Shown one piece after another: positions 12,601 to 21,658 of a DNA stretch of 64,000 nucleotides. This stretch comes from Comamonadaceae bacterium (GTDB lineage: Bacteria > Pseudomonadota > Gammaproteobacteria > Burkholderiales > Rhodocyclaceae): the NCBI GenBank assembly GCA_029255645.1, contig JANLJE010000017.1:24568-88567 (forward strand), in the 5' to 3' direction. The notes under the pieces were generated by a model. The model saw nothing but the letters and a program-made list of their open reading frames with translations. It searched no databases and was not told the origin of the DNA. The translations under genes were made by a program, and so were the position numbers. The stretch's first letter is position 1; each line of letters begins with the position of its first letter.

Positions 12601-13363
12601 CGTCCTGGCGGTCGATCAGGATCTGGGTGAAGCGCTCGTTGACGCGGCGCATGCTGTCGGCCACGTGCTGGAAACGCACGCTGTCGAAGATGGCTTCCTG
12701 CACCCCGGCCAGGAAGCGGAACTTCAGGTGTTTGGTGACTTCGCCAACCTGGCGCAGGATGGCCAGGTCCTGCACCAGTTCGTGATCGCGACGGGACTGC
12801 AGGTATTCCAGGAACTCGTCGACCACCAGCAGCACACCCTGGTCCGGGAATTTCTCCGCGAACGCGGCCATCATCTCTTCGAAAGAGTCCTTGTTGTTGA
12901 GTTCCTTGTCGGCGGTCGGGAAGGTGTAGTCGACGCCGAGTTTTTCGAGGAAACGCTCAAGCTGCAGGGTGATGATCTGGCGCAGCGGCATCTGCAGCCC
13001 GCCCACCTCGATGCGCAGCACCTTGAAGCGGCCAGCGATCGGGGCGACCGCCTCGGCGACCTTGGGGTGGCGGATCATCGGCGCATAGGCCCCGTCCTCA
13101 GCCACCAGCGACAGTACCGACATCAAGTGCGACTTACCGGTGCCGTAGTTGCCGACGATCAGCACGCCCTTGTGATCGACCGAGTCGTCGAAACTGAGCT
13201 GGGGCACCATGAGCTTGGCGATCCGCTCGGCCATGTCGTCGGAGATGACGTAGGTCGCGACGAGCTTCTTGGCCTCGTCCGGGCGCCCGGCATCGAGCAG
13301 TTGAATGACTGACTCGATCCGCTCGAACTGGATCAGATCTCCGTATTTCATGTTCTTGGCCAT
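9611..13363 (-). CDS. brxC: BREX type 3 large ATPase BrxC (DUF6079-like)
   Basis: A ~1250-residue P-loop ATPase, the size expected of BrxC/PglY. Walker A is GNYGTGKSH at about residues 71-79, Walker B is GVLLVVDEFLEYL near 176-188, and a CPHC knuckle lies near residue 1090. Long helical segments fill the C-terminal half. BrxC is a core BREX protein thought to work with PglZ and PglX on DNA. I chose the ATG at 13363 because GGGGAAGAG lies ~6 nt upstream. A TTG at 13402 that overlaps the brxF stop is also possible and would add 13 residues. The gene is preceded by brxF, as in other BREX-3 loci. Confidence 0.88.
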   Translation of the reverse strand: MAKNMKYGDLIQFERIESVIQLLDAGRPDEAKKLVATYVISDDMAERIAKLMVPQLSFDDSVDHKGVLIVGNYGTGKSHLMSVLSLVAEDGAYAPMIRHPKVAEAVAPIAGRFKVLRIEVGGLQMPLRQIITLQLERFLEKLGVDYTFPTADKELNNKDSFEEMMAAFAEKFPDQGVLLVVDEFLEYLQSRRDHELVQDLAILRQVGEVTKHLKFRFLAGVQEAIFDSVRFQHVADSMRRVNERFTQILIDRQDVSFVVSARLLKKSADQQNKIRQYLTPFAKFYGSMNERMDEYVRLFPVHPDYLKTFEQIHFTEKRGALKTIEAAMLAILDQEVPTDKPLFISYESFWNTIKTNSVLRADPNIKEVMRVSEVLESRVQQAFTRPAYKAMALRIINALAVHRLTTGGDIHVPIGPTAAELRDSLCLFQPGVEDMPGDPAENLLSMVQTVMREVLKTVNGQFISKAAHGGNTGEQYYLDLKKDIDYDAQIEKRAEALSNDALDRAYYSAVKALMECSDDLRYPGFQIWQYQIEWQERRVERMGYLFFGAPNDRPTAQPERDFYVYFIQPFEKPKFADNNLSDEVFFRLTGLDDDLKRHLSSYAAALDLASTASGGAKAIYLSKAQDFLRAMSKWLQEKQMTAFEVTYQGKKKNLQEWAKGVSLRDRARLGADERINFRDVVNVISGLVLGQRFADLAPEYPTFSVLVTEANRKQLIGNALRALAGGTRTKDALAVLDALELLDGDRIDPANSRYAQEVLNRLKAKGHGQVLNRSELLSGTSDVEYFAPIKYRLEPDLLVTVLGGLVYSGDIVLSITGDKIDSSKLTQLAERSLEELKQFKHVEAPKEINLALLRALFELFDLPPGLAQKASQGDTEPVIKLQEKVSALVPRVLKAGSDLQQGKLGFWGQNLLREEEAKDWHARLDSLKKFTESLAPYNTVGKLKNLRVTQEDLDGQKKNLEILAAVERLLELVVELGSTASYLSQAEMVLPAEHPWVKQAETARKALQEKLSQDRTAEHAAEYRQTLGQLKKDYITAYIASHSKARLGVAEDKTRNALRRDDRLLALRVLAGVSLMPTSQLTAFEESLNGLKSCSSLDEPTLMTAAVCPHCQFRPSAEQLELIPAANRLHKLDDDLDQLVANWQQTLLENLEDPFTQESLGLLPAASKKLIDAFLASRKLPEPLTQEFANAVQEALSGLEKIAVKNEEIKQALLQGGSPATPDDLRKRFDTFMNERCKGKDATKLRFVIE

Positions 13364-13398
13364 AGGGCTCTCTTCCCCCGCAGTTTCCGTTGATTCGG

Positions 13399-13869
13399 TC
13401 AAATTTCGAGTACGACCACGCCATCACGGCTGTAGTCACGATGTTCTGGATGGCTCATGTCGGCATACACCAGGCGATCACCGCGCAGCTCGCCAGGCCA
13501 GACGGCCACGACGCGCCAGGAGTGAGCCAACTGCCTGACGAGCTCGAGCGGGTTGATCTGTAGGCTCGGCTCGAACAACAACTCCAGGTTGTCAAGCAGC
13601 AGCGGGGCCTCGGTGCGTTCCTGGGTTTGTTCATCATGTAGCGCGATCTCCCGCAGCAGTTCGCCTGCCAAAAAGCCGCGCTTGTTGTTCGGCGTGGCGG
13701 CCAAACGGCGCCCCAGCTCCAGGCCGACGTTGAGCGGCTCGATGTCGAGCTTGGCGCCAAGCTGGCGCAGTAGTTGGGTCTTGCCACTGCGGCCGGGACC
13801 GACCAGCAGGATCAACTTGCTGTTGAGGTCGCCGATTTCGCCGATGAGTCGTTCGAGTTTTGCGAGCAT
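13399..13869 (-). CDS. brxF: BREX type 3 P-loop protein BrxF
   Basis: A small (~156 residue) P-loop ATPase. Walker A is VGPGRSGKTQLLR soon after a short N-terminal helix, with a Walker B-like PLLLDNLELLF. Size, motif spacing and position directly upstream of brxC match BrxF, which is specific to type 3 BREX. I chose the ATG at 13869 because GAGGGG sits 6 nt upstream and because the family has only a short helix before Walker A. An ATG at 13935 would add 22 atypical residues. This gene is the strongest single reason for calling the locus type 3. Confidence 0.82.
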   Translation of the reverse strand: MLAKLERLIGEIGDLNSKLILLVGPGRSGKTQLLRQLGAKLDIEPLNVGLELGRRLAATPNNKRGFLAGELLREIALHDEQTQERTEAPLLLDNLELLFEPSLQINPLELVRQLAHSWRVVAVWPGELRGDRLVYADMSHPEHRDYSRDGVVVLEI

Positions 13870-13938
13870 GCTCATCCCCTCTTCCGTGAATCCGGATAAG
13901 AGCTGCGCGCGGTGACTGAATCGATGCATCGTCATCGG

Positions 13939-15356
<1,418 letters not shown>

Positions 15357-15360
<4 letters not shown>

Positions 15361-17435
15361 TCGTCGTGCCCCGTCTGTGAAAGGGCCATCGGCCAAACCG
15401 CGCCACTACCGCTTTTGCGCAGCAGCCATGCAGATACCGTCAGCGTCCAGCGCGAGTCGACCATGTCATCCACCAGGAGGACCGGGCCGGGAGGAATGGG
15501 CTGGCCGTTGAGTGCGAGCGAACCATCAATGTTGCGCGCCTGTTGTGTACTGTTTGCCATCGTTTTCTGTTCGGGCCTTGCGTCTGTTTTTGCGATGACC
15601 ACATGAAACGGCAGACCCAGCGCAGCAGCCAGGCGTTGCGCGAAATTCGGCACCAATTCGGGATGCCGAAGCGAAGGAACGCCGGTCACCCAGGTCGGGC
15701 TCGGCTGCGGATTCCACTCATGAATCATCTTCACGCACGCAGCAACGAGGGCATCGCAGAAGTGGCCGTCGTGGTATTTGCCCTGTCGAACCAAGCCACC
15801 CCAACCGGCATCGCCCCAGACGCAGAGGGCCTTGCCGGATTCGGCCTGATGGGCAGGGGCGATGAATCCTTTGACGCCGTACTGGGGCATTCCACCATCG
15901 GGCCATTTTTTGCGTGGCTCGATGGGCAAGCTGGTTCGACGAAGAAATTCGACGGCGGCTTTGACCAGCTCGGTATCCACGGTTGCTGGCAATGGCGGTA
16001 AGGCAGGTTCTGTGACAACACTTGGATCGCCGTCGAGTGCGCCAATCAAAAAGCCCATGTGCTCACCAAACGGCAGGCTGACGTAGTCCTGCATCTGCTG
16101 GTGCTCGTCTCGCCGTAGCGCGGTAAGGCGTTCCGCTCGATCCCAGAACGCTTCACTCAGCGTTGCCGCCGTGAGCTGCCACTTGCTGCCTTGCTTGGCG
16201 ATGGGTGCCGGCGCTTCGAGGGAAAGCAGTGCAATCGTCTTGTCGACACGTCCTTTGCTCAGATTGACTTGGCTCAGCAGCTCGGGGACAGACAGCCCGT
16301 TGGGCTCGTCTTCGAGCGCACCGAGGACGTCGGCAACTTCCTGTCGGGTCGGGAAGGCACTCCGGATAAACCAGTCAGTGATGTCAGACTCTTCCTGACC
16401 GCTGAGGAGTACTCCATAGGCGGAGTCCAGTGCGCGCCCGGCACGGCCCACTTGCTGGTAGTAGGCGACGACCGATCCCGGCATTTGATAGTGGATGACA
16501 AACGCCAGATCCGGCTTGTCGTAACCCATGCCTAGGGCTGTTGTGGCAACCAGCGCTTTTACTTCATTGTTGAGCAGCGCCTGTTCAAGCTGTTCTCGGC
16601 GATCGCCGGTTTCACCGGTGTAGGCTTCCACGTTGAAGCCTCGGGTCTTCAGCCATTGCGCCACTTGATTGGCATCACGAACCGTCAGCGTGTAGATGAT
16701 GCCGTGGCCCTGCAGCGTGGCCAGTTGCTCTGCCAGCCAGGCAAGGCGCTCGGCCTGGCTAGGTAAGCGGATCGTTTGCAGGGAAAGCGAGGTCCGATTC
16801 AAGTCGCCACGCGAGACGTCCAGCTTCGGACCGAGCACGGCAGCAAGGTCCTCCATCACGCGGTTATTCGCGGTTGCCGTGGTGGCGAGCAGGCGCAGGT
16901 TTGGCGGCAGCGTTTTGACGATCCGCTCCAACAGGCGATAGTGAGGGCGGAAGTCGTGGCCCCAGTCGGAAATGCAATGGGCCTCGTCGATGACCAGCAT
17001 CGAGATCTGTGCGGCGATGCCGGCCAGAACCTGCGTCCGAAAGCGCTCGTTCGCCAGGCGCTCCGGCGAGATCAAGAGAATGTCGATCTCCCCCTTGGCC
17101 AGCTTGCCCTCGACTGCCGTCCAGTCGTCCATGTTGTCGGAGTTGATGGTGGCGGCGCGAACCCCCATCCGCTCGGCCGCTTCGATCTGGTTTCGCATCA
17201 GCGCCAGAAGCGGCGAGATCAATAACGCCGGGCCGGCTCCCGCTTCCCGCAGTAACTTGGTCGCGATGAAGTAGACAAAGCTCTTGCCCCACCCGGTCTT
17301 CTGCACGACCAGCAAGCGGCCTTTGCCGTCGACGATGTGACGAATGGCATCTTCTTGGCCGTCGCGGAAAGTGGCATCGGCGCGTCCGGAGCCGATGCGG
17401 AGAAGTTCCAGCGCGCGTTTTGGGTCGTAGGCCAC
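15357..17435 (-). CDS. RecQ-type helicase fused to a C-terminal phosphoribosyltransferase domain
   Basis: A 692-residue two-part protein. The RecQ-like superfamily 2 helicase shows Walker [10 protein letters not shown] at about residues 45-53, DEAH in [17 protein letters not shown], motif III ATTATAN and motif [11 protein letters not shown]. The last ~150 residues contain a phosphoribosyltransferase PRPP loop, [13 protein letters not shown], near residue 660. GTG at 17435 is the start, with GGGAGAG upstream and a 1-nt gap after the WYL gene stop. It overlaps the DprA-like gene downstream. The helicase plus PRTase architecture next to DprA suggests a ShosT-like effector given its own DNA motor. 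That function is inference; a DNA repair role is the alternative. Confidence 0.78.
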
Positions 17436-17436
17436 G

Positions 17437-18342
17437 TTATGGCTCTCCCTTGTTTTGCTCGGGCGAGCGGTAGCCCGGCGCCAGCACAGCGTTCTTGACG
17501 CCGTATAGCGCCAGGTGATCTTTCAGCCACAGCCTGAATTCATGGCCGCGCAAACTGTGGTCCGGAGAGCAGTCCACACTCCACTGCCGCAAGATGTAAC
17601 CGGCGGTGGCGGCGCGCAGCTTCATCCGCAGTGACCCGCGAACCATGCCGTAATCCATCTCCGTAATTTCAGGGCGGGGCTGGTCCGGGTGCGGCACCAG
17701 CTCCAGCTCGACGATGCGGGTCCATTGGATGTCCTGATCACTGCGCTCATGGGGTTGCACATCTGCATCCCTCATAAGGACCGGGCGCTTGATCCGGGTG
17801 ATGACGAAGTCCCGGAATTCCTGCGACTTCCGGTCGAAGGCGCGGACGTGCCAACGGAGGCCGTTGTCGATCAGCGCGAACGGGACGATCTCCCGCTCGG
17901 TGCGGCCACTAGAGATGGAGTGGTACTCGATGCCGAGCGGACACTCCTGATGGATCGCCCGGGTCACGCTCGCCAGCACATCCAGATCCGGATGCGTGAG
18001 CCGTGACGGGCTCTCGCTGGCCACCCACGCCTTGAGCCGCATCGGCTCACCATCGCCAAAGCCCTGGGTCAGCCACGACAGCACCCGCTCTGGGGGAAAG
18101 TCGAATACGGGCCGGAAGTCCGGCCCCAAGACGTAGGACTTGCCCTTGGGGTCGTAGTCGATGTTGCCCGGGGCCAACTCCTTGTACAGCGCCAGATCCC
18201 TGGATGCGGCGGCGGACTGGATGCCAAACCGCGTGACCAAGTCCTGACGGCGGATCTCGCCGATGAAGCGCACGCGCAACTCCACGAACGCGAGTCGGTC
18301 GCGTTGTGGCTGGGTGAGCGATGCAAGCGGTTGGTTCGACAT
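17437..18342 (-). CDS. brxR: WYL-domain transcriptional repressor, BrxR/CapW-like
   Basis: About 301 residues: an N-terminal winged helix-turn-helix (about 1-75), a WYL domain around residues 110-200 (IEYHSISSGRTEREIVPFAL, then RWHVRAFD), and a C-terminal WCX extension ending in LFLAPGYRS-like residues. Sequence flow and length match BrxR/CapW, which repress BREX and CBASS operons as dimers and sense an unknown ligand. It is the first gene of the whole leftward operon, and an inverted repeat overlaps the promoter directly upstream, consistent with autoregulation. I chose the ATG at 18342, which leaves a ~40-nt leader. An ATG at 18384 would start at the predicted transcription start (leaderless) and would add 14 residues. 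Confidence 0.83.
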   Translation of the reverse strand: MSNQPLASLTQPQRDRLAFVELRVRFIGEIRRQDLVTRFGIQSAAASRDLALYKELAPGNIDYDPKGKSYVLGPDFRPVFDFPPERVLSWLTQGFGDGEPMRLKAWVASESPSRLTHPDLDVLASVTRAIHQECPLGIEYHSISSGRTEREIVPFALIDNGLRWHVRAFDRKSQEFRDFVITRIKRPVLMRDADVQPHERSDQDIQWTRIVELELVPHPDQPRPEITEMDYGMVRGSLRMKLRAATAGYILRQWSVDCSPDHSLRGHEFRLWLKDHLALYGVKNAVLAPGYRSPEQNKGEP

Positions 18343-18391
18343 CGTGGCTGGATCGCTCGGGCCCGCAAAAGGTCTGCGTGTCATTGTGTCA

Positions 18392-18420
18392 ACTATACGG
18401 GCTTCGTATCATCTTGATAA
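18392..18420 (-). promoter_or_regulatory. Predicted promoter of the BREX operon
   Basis: Read on the minus strand: -35-like TTATCA (18415-18420), a 17-nt spacer, and a -10-like TATAGT (18392-18397). The -10 matches the sigma-70 consensus at 5 of 6 positions and the -35 at 4 of 6. Transcription would begin near 18385, just before the brxR-like gene. No other convincing promoter was seen between the tightly packed genes, so this one may drive the whole 18 kb unit. Confidence 0.5.
18395..18409. promoter_or_regulatory. Candidate BrxR-type operator (inverted repeat over the BREX promoter)
   Basis: ATACG-GGCTT-CGTAT is a perfect 5-bp inverted repeat with a 5-nt centre. It overlaps the -10 of the leftward promoter. 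A second inverted repeat, TATCA-TCT-TGATA, at 18407-18419 partly overlaps it and covers part of the -35. BrxR and CapW bind inverted repeats in their own promoters, so a dimer here would block RNA polymerase. Assignment is inference from position and symmetry. Confidence 0.45.
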
Positions 18421-18442
18421 GTACGGACGACGCGACGATAAA
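18415..18442 (+). promoter_or_regulatory. Candidate rightward promoter for the ADP-ribosylglycohydrolase operon
   Basis: TTGATA at 18415-18420 and GATAAA at 18437-18442 are separated by 16 nt, a plausible weak sigma-70 promoter firing rightward. Its -35 shares bases with the -35 of the leftward BREX promoter, so the two would be divergent and overlapping. The inverted repeat at 18407-18419 could then control both directions. Confidence 0.35.
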
Positions 18443-18456
18443 AGGACCACAGTGCC

Positions 18457-18567
18457 ATGCAAAATATCGCAGAGCTTCACCTCAAGCCAGCGACGCTGGC
18501 GCGGTACGGGTTGCCGGACATCCCTACCCCGTCCCGGCGGTCGATTGAAGTCTGCCCTGCTCGATAA
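18457..18567 (+). other. 5' coding remnant of the ADP-ribosylglycohydrolase gene, out of frame with the body
   Basis: An ATG at 18457 has AAAGGA about 10 nt upstream and reads MQNIAELHLKPATLARYGLP... with natural-looking composition. It then meets TAA at 18565-18567. The main ADP-ribosylglycohydrolase frame becomes natural-looking only from about 18545. Removing one base near 18541 (the T in CGGTCGA) would join the two into one protein. This short frame therefore looks like the true N-terminus cut off by a 1-nt insertion, or by a sequencing error. Confidence 0.5.
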
Positions 18568-20332
18568 CGGGGACCTGCCGCTGGCCGTGATGCTGCACGG
18601 TCTGCAGCAGCGTAGCCGGGATGGGGAGGCCGAATGGCAGCAGCTCGAACCCGCAGTGGATCGGCTTGCCGAGCTGTTGGCGCCCGACGAGGCCCACGAT
18701 GTCGTTTCAGCCGCTGGTGACCACTGGTGGCTCGAGGTCGGGCCCGTGGACCTCGGCGGCAAACTGGTCACCATCCAACGTGGCGATGCCCTGATCGCTG
18801 CCATCACTGCCCGGGACGACGGACGATTGCGGGTAGCTGTGTTTCGCCCGTTGGACGCCAAGAGCGCGGAATACCTGATCGGGCAGGGGCAAGTGCCTCA
18901 CCCTGAGCACGGGGTCTGCATGCGCGAGAACAACTGGGAGTACGCGCTCGACTGCTCAGCCGGCAACGGCAACTACTACGCTGCTGACCGGGGCGAGGCC
19001 TATCTGTCCTACTGGGAGAAAGGCCTGGGCATCCGTTGGGACGGCTCCGATGTGCCCGAGTGGCGTAAGCAGCTCGACCTCGTCGCCCGGCCCGCCGCCC
19101 GCGTGGTCGCAGAGTTGGGCATCCATTACACCTTGTCCGGCAATGAGGACGTGGAGCCTGTTGCCGATACCGGCGCGGCGGAAGCATTCGAGACACCGGC
19201 ACCTCCGGCCTGGCGCAGCAAGCGCCAGCAAAAACGCACGGTCCAGGGGCGGTTTCTGGGCTGCCTACTCGGTGGTGCAGTCGGCGATGCGCTGGGCGCA
19301 CCGGTTGAGTTCATGAAGCGGACCGAGATTCTGCGTCGCTTCGGTCCGAAGGGAATCACCCAGTACGCACCGGCTTATGGCGGCATGGGGACGATCACCG
19401 ACGACACGCAGATGACCTTGTTCACCGCCGAGGGGTTGATCCGAGGTTGGGTGCGCGGCTGCTTCAAAGGCATCACGACCTATTCCGGGGTAACGGCGCA
19501 CGCCTATTTGCGCTGGCTGCAAACCCAAGGCGAACGCCCGACCTGCGACATCGACTTCGGCACCGATGAGCCGGGCTGGCTGTTTCAGCAGCGTCAGCTG
19601 CACAGCCGTCGCGCGCCGGGCAACACCTGCCTTTCGGCCCTGCGGGCGATGAACTCGCTCGGGGAGCCGGCCCGCAACAACAGCAAGGGCTGCGGCGGCG
19701 TCATGCGGGTTGCGCCGGTCGGTCTGTTCGCCTGGCGCCTGCGTCAGTACGAATCTCCCCAAGACGCCTTCCGGCTGGGTACCGAGTTGGCTGCGCTGAC
19801 CCATGGGCACCCGACTGGAGCCCTGACCGGTGGTGTGCTGGCGGTGCTGGTCCTGGCCCTGACCGATGGCGCGTCGCTGCGCGAGGCATTGGCCGCCGCC
19901 AAACGCCTACTGCGAGCCGAGCCCGGCTTTGAGGAGACGATGCGGGCAATCGAGATGGCTGAGGAGTTGGCCGATTCGGGTTTGCCACATGAAGAAGCCA
20001 TTGCCCGGCTGGGCCAGGGCTGGATCGCCGAGGAGGCCCTGGCGATCTCCATCTATTGCGCGCTGGTCGCCCGCAATTTCAAACAGGGCGTGATCCTGGC
20101 CGTGAACCACGATGGTGACTCCGACTCGACCGGAGCGATCGTCGGCAACCTGCTGGGCGCGATGCACGGCGTGAAGGCAATCCCTGCCGAGTGGCTGGAG
20201 CCGCTGGAACTGCGCGACGTCATCACCGAATTGGCGGAAGACCTCTACGCCTTCAAGGATTGGGCGATCGGCGAGTACAGCGACAACGAAGCGCTGAACC
20301 AGCGGATCTGGCGCAAGTACCCGGGATTCTGA
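18545..20332 (+). CDS. ADP-ribosylglycohydrolase (DraG/ARH family), probable frameshift at the 5' end
   Basis: The C-terminal ~370 residues form an ADP-ribosylglycohydrolase: GCLLGGAVGDALGAPVE, the metal-binding TDDTQM, and the distal acidic motif DGDSDSTGAIVGNLLGA. These enzymes remove ADP-ribose from proteins or nucleic acids using two Mg ions. The N-terminal ~200 residues are an unrecognised domain. The frame is open far upstream, but upstream translation is unnatural; TTG at 18545 is only a nominal start (see the 5' remnant). It heads a plus-strand group with the next two genes (16- and 20-nt gaps) and is divergent from the BREX operon. A role in reversing phage- or host-driven ADP-ribosylation is inference. 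If the frameshift is real, a shortened product could still start at the internal ATG at 18590. Confidence 0.8.
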   Translation: MKSALLDNGDLPLAVMLHGLQQRSRDGEAEWQQLEPAVDRLAELLAPDEAHDVVSAAGDHWWLEVGPVDLGGKLVTIQRGDALIAAITARDDGRLRVAVFRPLDAKSAEYLIGQGQVPHPEHGVCMRENNWEYALDCSAGNGNYYAADRGEAYLSYWEKGLGIRWDGSDVPEWRKQLDLVARPAARVVAELGIHYTLSGNEDVEPVADTGAAEAFETPAPPAWRSKRQQKRTVQGRFLGCLLGGAVGDALGAPVEFMKRTEILRRFGPKGITQYAPAYGGMGTITDDTQMTLFTAEGLIRGWVRGCFKGITTYSGVTAHAYLRWLQTQGERPTCDIDFGTDEPGWLFQQRQLHSRRAPGNTCLSALRAMNSLGEPARNNSKGCGGVMRVAPVGLFAWRLRQYESPQDAFRLGTELAALTHGHPTGALTGGVLAVLVLALTDGASLREALAAAKRLLRAEPGFEETMRAIEMAEELADSGLPHEEAIARLGQGWIAEEALAISIYCALVARNFKQGVILAVNHDGDSDSTGAIVGNLLGAMHGVKAIPAEWLEPLELRDVITELAEDLYAFKDWAIGEYSDNEALNQRIWRKYPGF

Positions 20333-20348
20333 GATGGAGTGACCTGGC

Positions 20349-20858
20349 ATGAGCGGAAATCGATGGGACCAGCCGGGTGTGCCCCACAAAGGATGGCACT
20401 GCGTGGACGTGGTCGACCTGCGAGCCGACGGCGAGTCGGCGGACGAAACCGATGACGCGACCTGCCAGATGTGCGGCAACGAGAAGATCCGCTACGTCCA
20501 CATCATGGAGCACCCGGATCTGGACGAGAACTTCGACGTCGGGTGCGTCTGCGCCGAGAAGATGAGCGGCGACTACGAGGGGCCGAAACGGCGTGAGGCC
20601 AAGTTGCGCAACCGAGCAGCACGCCGAACCCGATGGCTGCAGCGCAAGTGGCGGGTGTCCGCCAAGGGGAACAGCTTTCTGAATCTTGAAGGCTACAACC
20701 TCGTCGTTTACCCGACAAAGACTGGTCGCTGGGGCTACAAGATTGGCGATCGTTTTGGGCCTCGAACATACCCGACAAACAACGAAGCGAAGCTGGCGCT
20801 GTTCGATGACTTCTGGATGGCAACCCAGGATGACGAGCAGCTGTGGAGCAGTGATTGA
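20349..20858 (+). CDS. Hypothetical protein with a four-cysteine zinc-binding segment
   Basis: A 169-residue soluble protein I do not recognise. Residues ~38-73 carry a CQMCGNEK knuckle and a later CVCAEKM, a spacing that could bind zinc. The middle is strongly basic (RREAKLRNRAARRTRW), and the C-terminal half is a beta-rich segment (YNLVVYPTKTGRWGYKIG) reminiscent of small nucleic-acid-binding folds. It starts 16 nt after the ADP-ribosylglycohydrolase stop and ends 20 nt before the DCL-like gene, so the three are probably co-transcribed. No catalytic motif is visible. Confidence 0.65.
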   Translation: MSGNRWDQPGVPHKGWHCVDVVDLRADGESADETDDATCQMCGNEKIRYVHIMEHPDLDENFDVGCVCAEKMSGDYEGPKRREAKLRNRAARRTRWLQRKWRVSAKGNSFLNLEGYNLVVYPTKTGRWGYKIGDRFGPRTYPTNNEAKLALFDDFWMATQDDEQLWSSD

Positions 20859-20878
20859 TGAGCCCGGAGAAATGAGAA

Positions 20879-21184
20879 ATGGCTAAACCTGTCGTGATCG
20901 GCTCGCTGAGCTTCCGAACCCAGAAGAGCGCGCTGGACCATTACAAGGCGCTGCTACACCGGTACCAGGACGGGGATCGTATCTCTGACCCAGGGGACCA
21001 CGCCGACCTCATGGCGATCATCGAACGATACGCCCCGATTCTTGACGAGGTCGGTGAACCGGCAAAGGGTTGCGGCCAGATCGATCACTTCGAACGGCGC
21101 ATGAATACCGGGACCGGCTGGAGCAACTCCGGATTCTGGGTGGTCCGCCACGGACTTTTAGGAACCCGCACGAACCCGCAATAG
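20879..21184 (+). CDS. DCL-domain (DUF3223) protein with altered C-terminus
   Basis: A 101-residue protein with the DCL-type start (KPVVIGSLSFRTQKSALDHYKALLHRY) and the later GCGQIDHFERR...FWVVRH stretch. DCL (DUF3223) domains are small and of unclear biochemical role; plant DCL acts in rRNA maturation. Family members normally continue past FWVVR with a D-G turn and an F-S-Y strand. Here the frame instead enters a tandem decamer array and ends after GTRTNPQ, so the last strand appears lost. It probably shares a transcript with the two genes before it. Confidence 0.6.
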   Translation: MAKPVVIGSLSFRTQKSALDHYKALLHRYQDGDRISDPGDHADLMAIIERYAPILDEVGEPAKGCGQIDHFERRMNTGTGWSNSGFWVVRHGLLGTRTNPQ

Positions 21185-21191
21185 CCCGCAC
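21162..21191 (+). repeat. Tandem decamer array (3 units) at the end of the DCL-like gene
   Basis: Three 10-bp units in a row: GAACCCGCAC, GAACCCGCAA, TAGCCCGCAC. A 10-bp unit shifts frame with each copy, and the third unit supplies the TAG stop of the DCL-like gene. Confidence 0.7.
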
Positions 21192-21234
21192 GGCAAGATG
21201 CCAGGTCGTTGATTTTCAACAAACTGCTTGATCG

Positions 21235-21250
21235 GTCCGCGCTTGCGGAC
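21235..21250. other. Hairpin in the intergenic region, possible weak terminator
   Basis: GTCCGC-GCTT-GCGGAC is a perfect 6-bp stem with a 4-nt loop, lying between the end of the rightward DCL group (21184) and the end of the leftward HTH gene (21358). No good T-tract follows on either strand, so terminator function is uncertain. The 173-bp gap otherwise shows nothing. Confidence 0.3.
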
Positions 21251-21357
21251 TGCGGACTTTCGATTGGCCGGAAATCTGGCTCGCCCAGACGGCCCTCGGT
21301 ACCGACATGGTGCAAAACGTCGGTACTTGTCGATATCTACCGACGAATCGGAACATC

Positions 21358-21573
21358 TCAGCTGGCACTGACCTGCGTCGCGACCGACTGGCTGGTTGAT
21401 ATCTGCAGGCACGACTCCTCGTAGGCCTCGATGTCGATTTGACGGTAGGCCACCCGACCACAGAGCTTCAGGAATTTTGGTCCGATCCCGACGCTTCGCC
21501 AGCGCTCCAGGGTCGCCTCGCTGATGCTCCAGCGGGCGGCCAGTTGTTTTTGATTGAGGTGTACGACGTCCAT
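21358..21573 (-). CDS. Small helix-turn-helix DNA-binding protein (AlpA/Xis-like)
   Basis: About 71 residues: MDVVHLNQKQLAARWSISEA, then TLERWRSVGIGPKFLK and GRVAYRQIDIEAYEES. This is the MerR-like winged helix of AlpA/excisionase-type proteins, with the usual 'layer of recognition helix, then R-Y-x-x-x-D-I-E-A-Y' ending. Such proteins are common cargo or recombination directionality factors in integrative elements. I chose the ATG at 21573 because the family begins just before the first helix. No integrase gene is visible in the window. Its target is unknown. Confidence 0.7.
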   Translation of the reverse strand: MDVVHLNQKQLAARWSISEATLERWRSVGIGPKFLKLCGRVAYRQIDIEAYEESCLQISTSQSVATQVSAS

Positions 21574-21658
21574 CCTCGTCTCCTTCCGAATGAGTTGGCA
21601 GGAGTCCATGAAGGCGCTGTTCGGCCGACGAGCCAAGCGATTCTGCTGTGGATCGGAG

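Noticed and set aside
20879..21400. Integrase/attachment site at the 21.2 kb junction
   Set aside because: The AlpA/Xis-like gene hints at an integrative element, but no integrase, tRNA or matching direct repeat could be found in the window.
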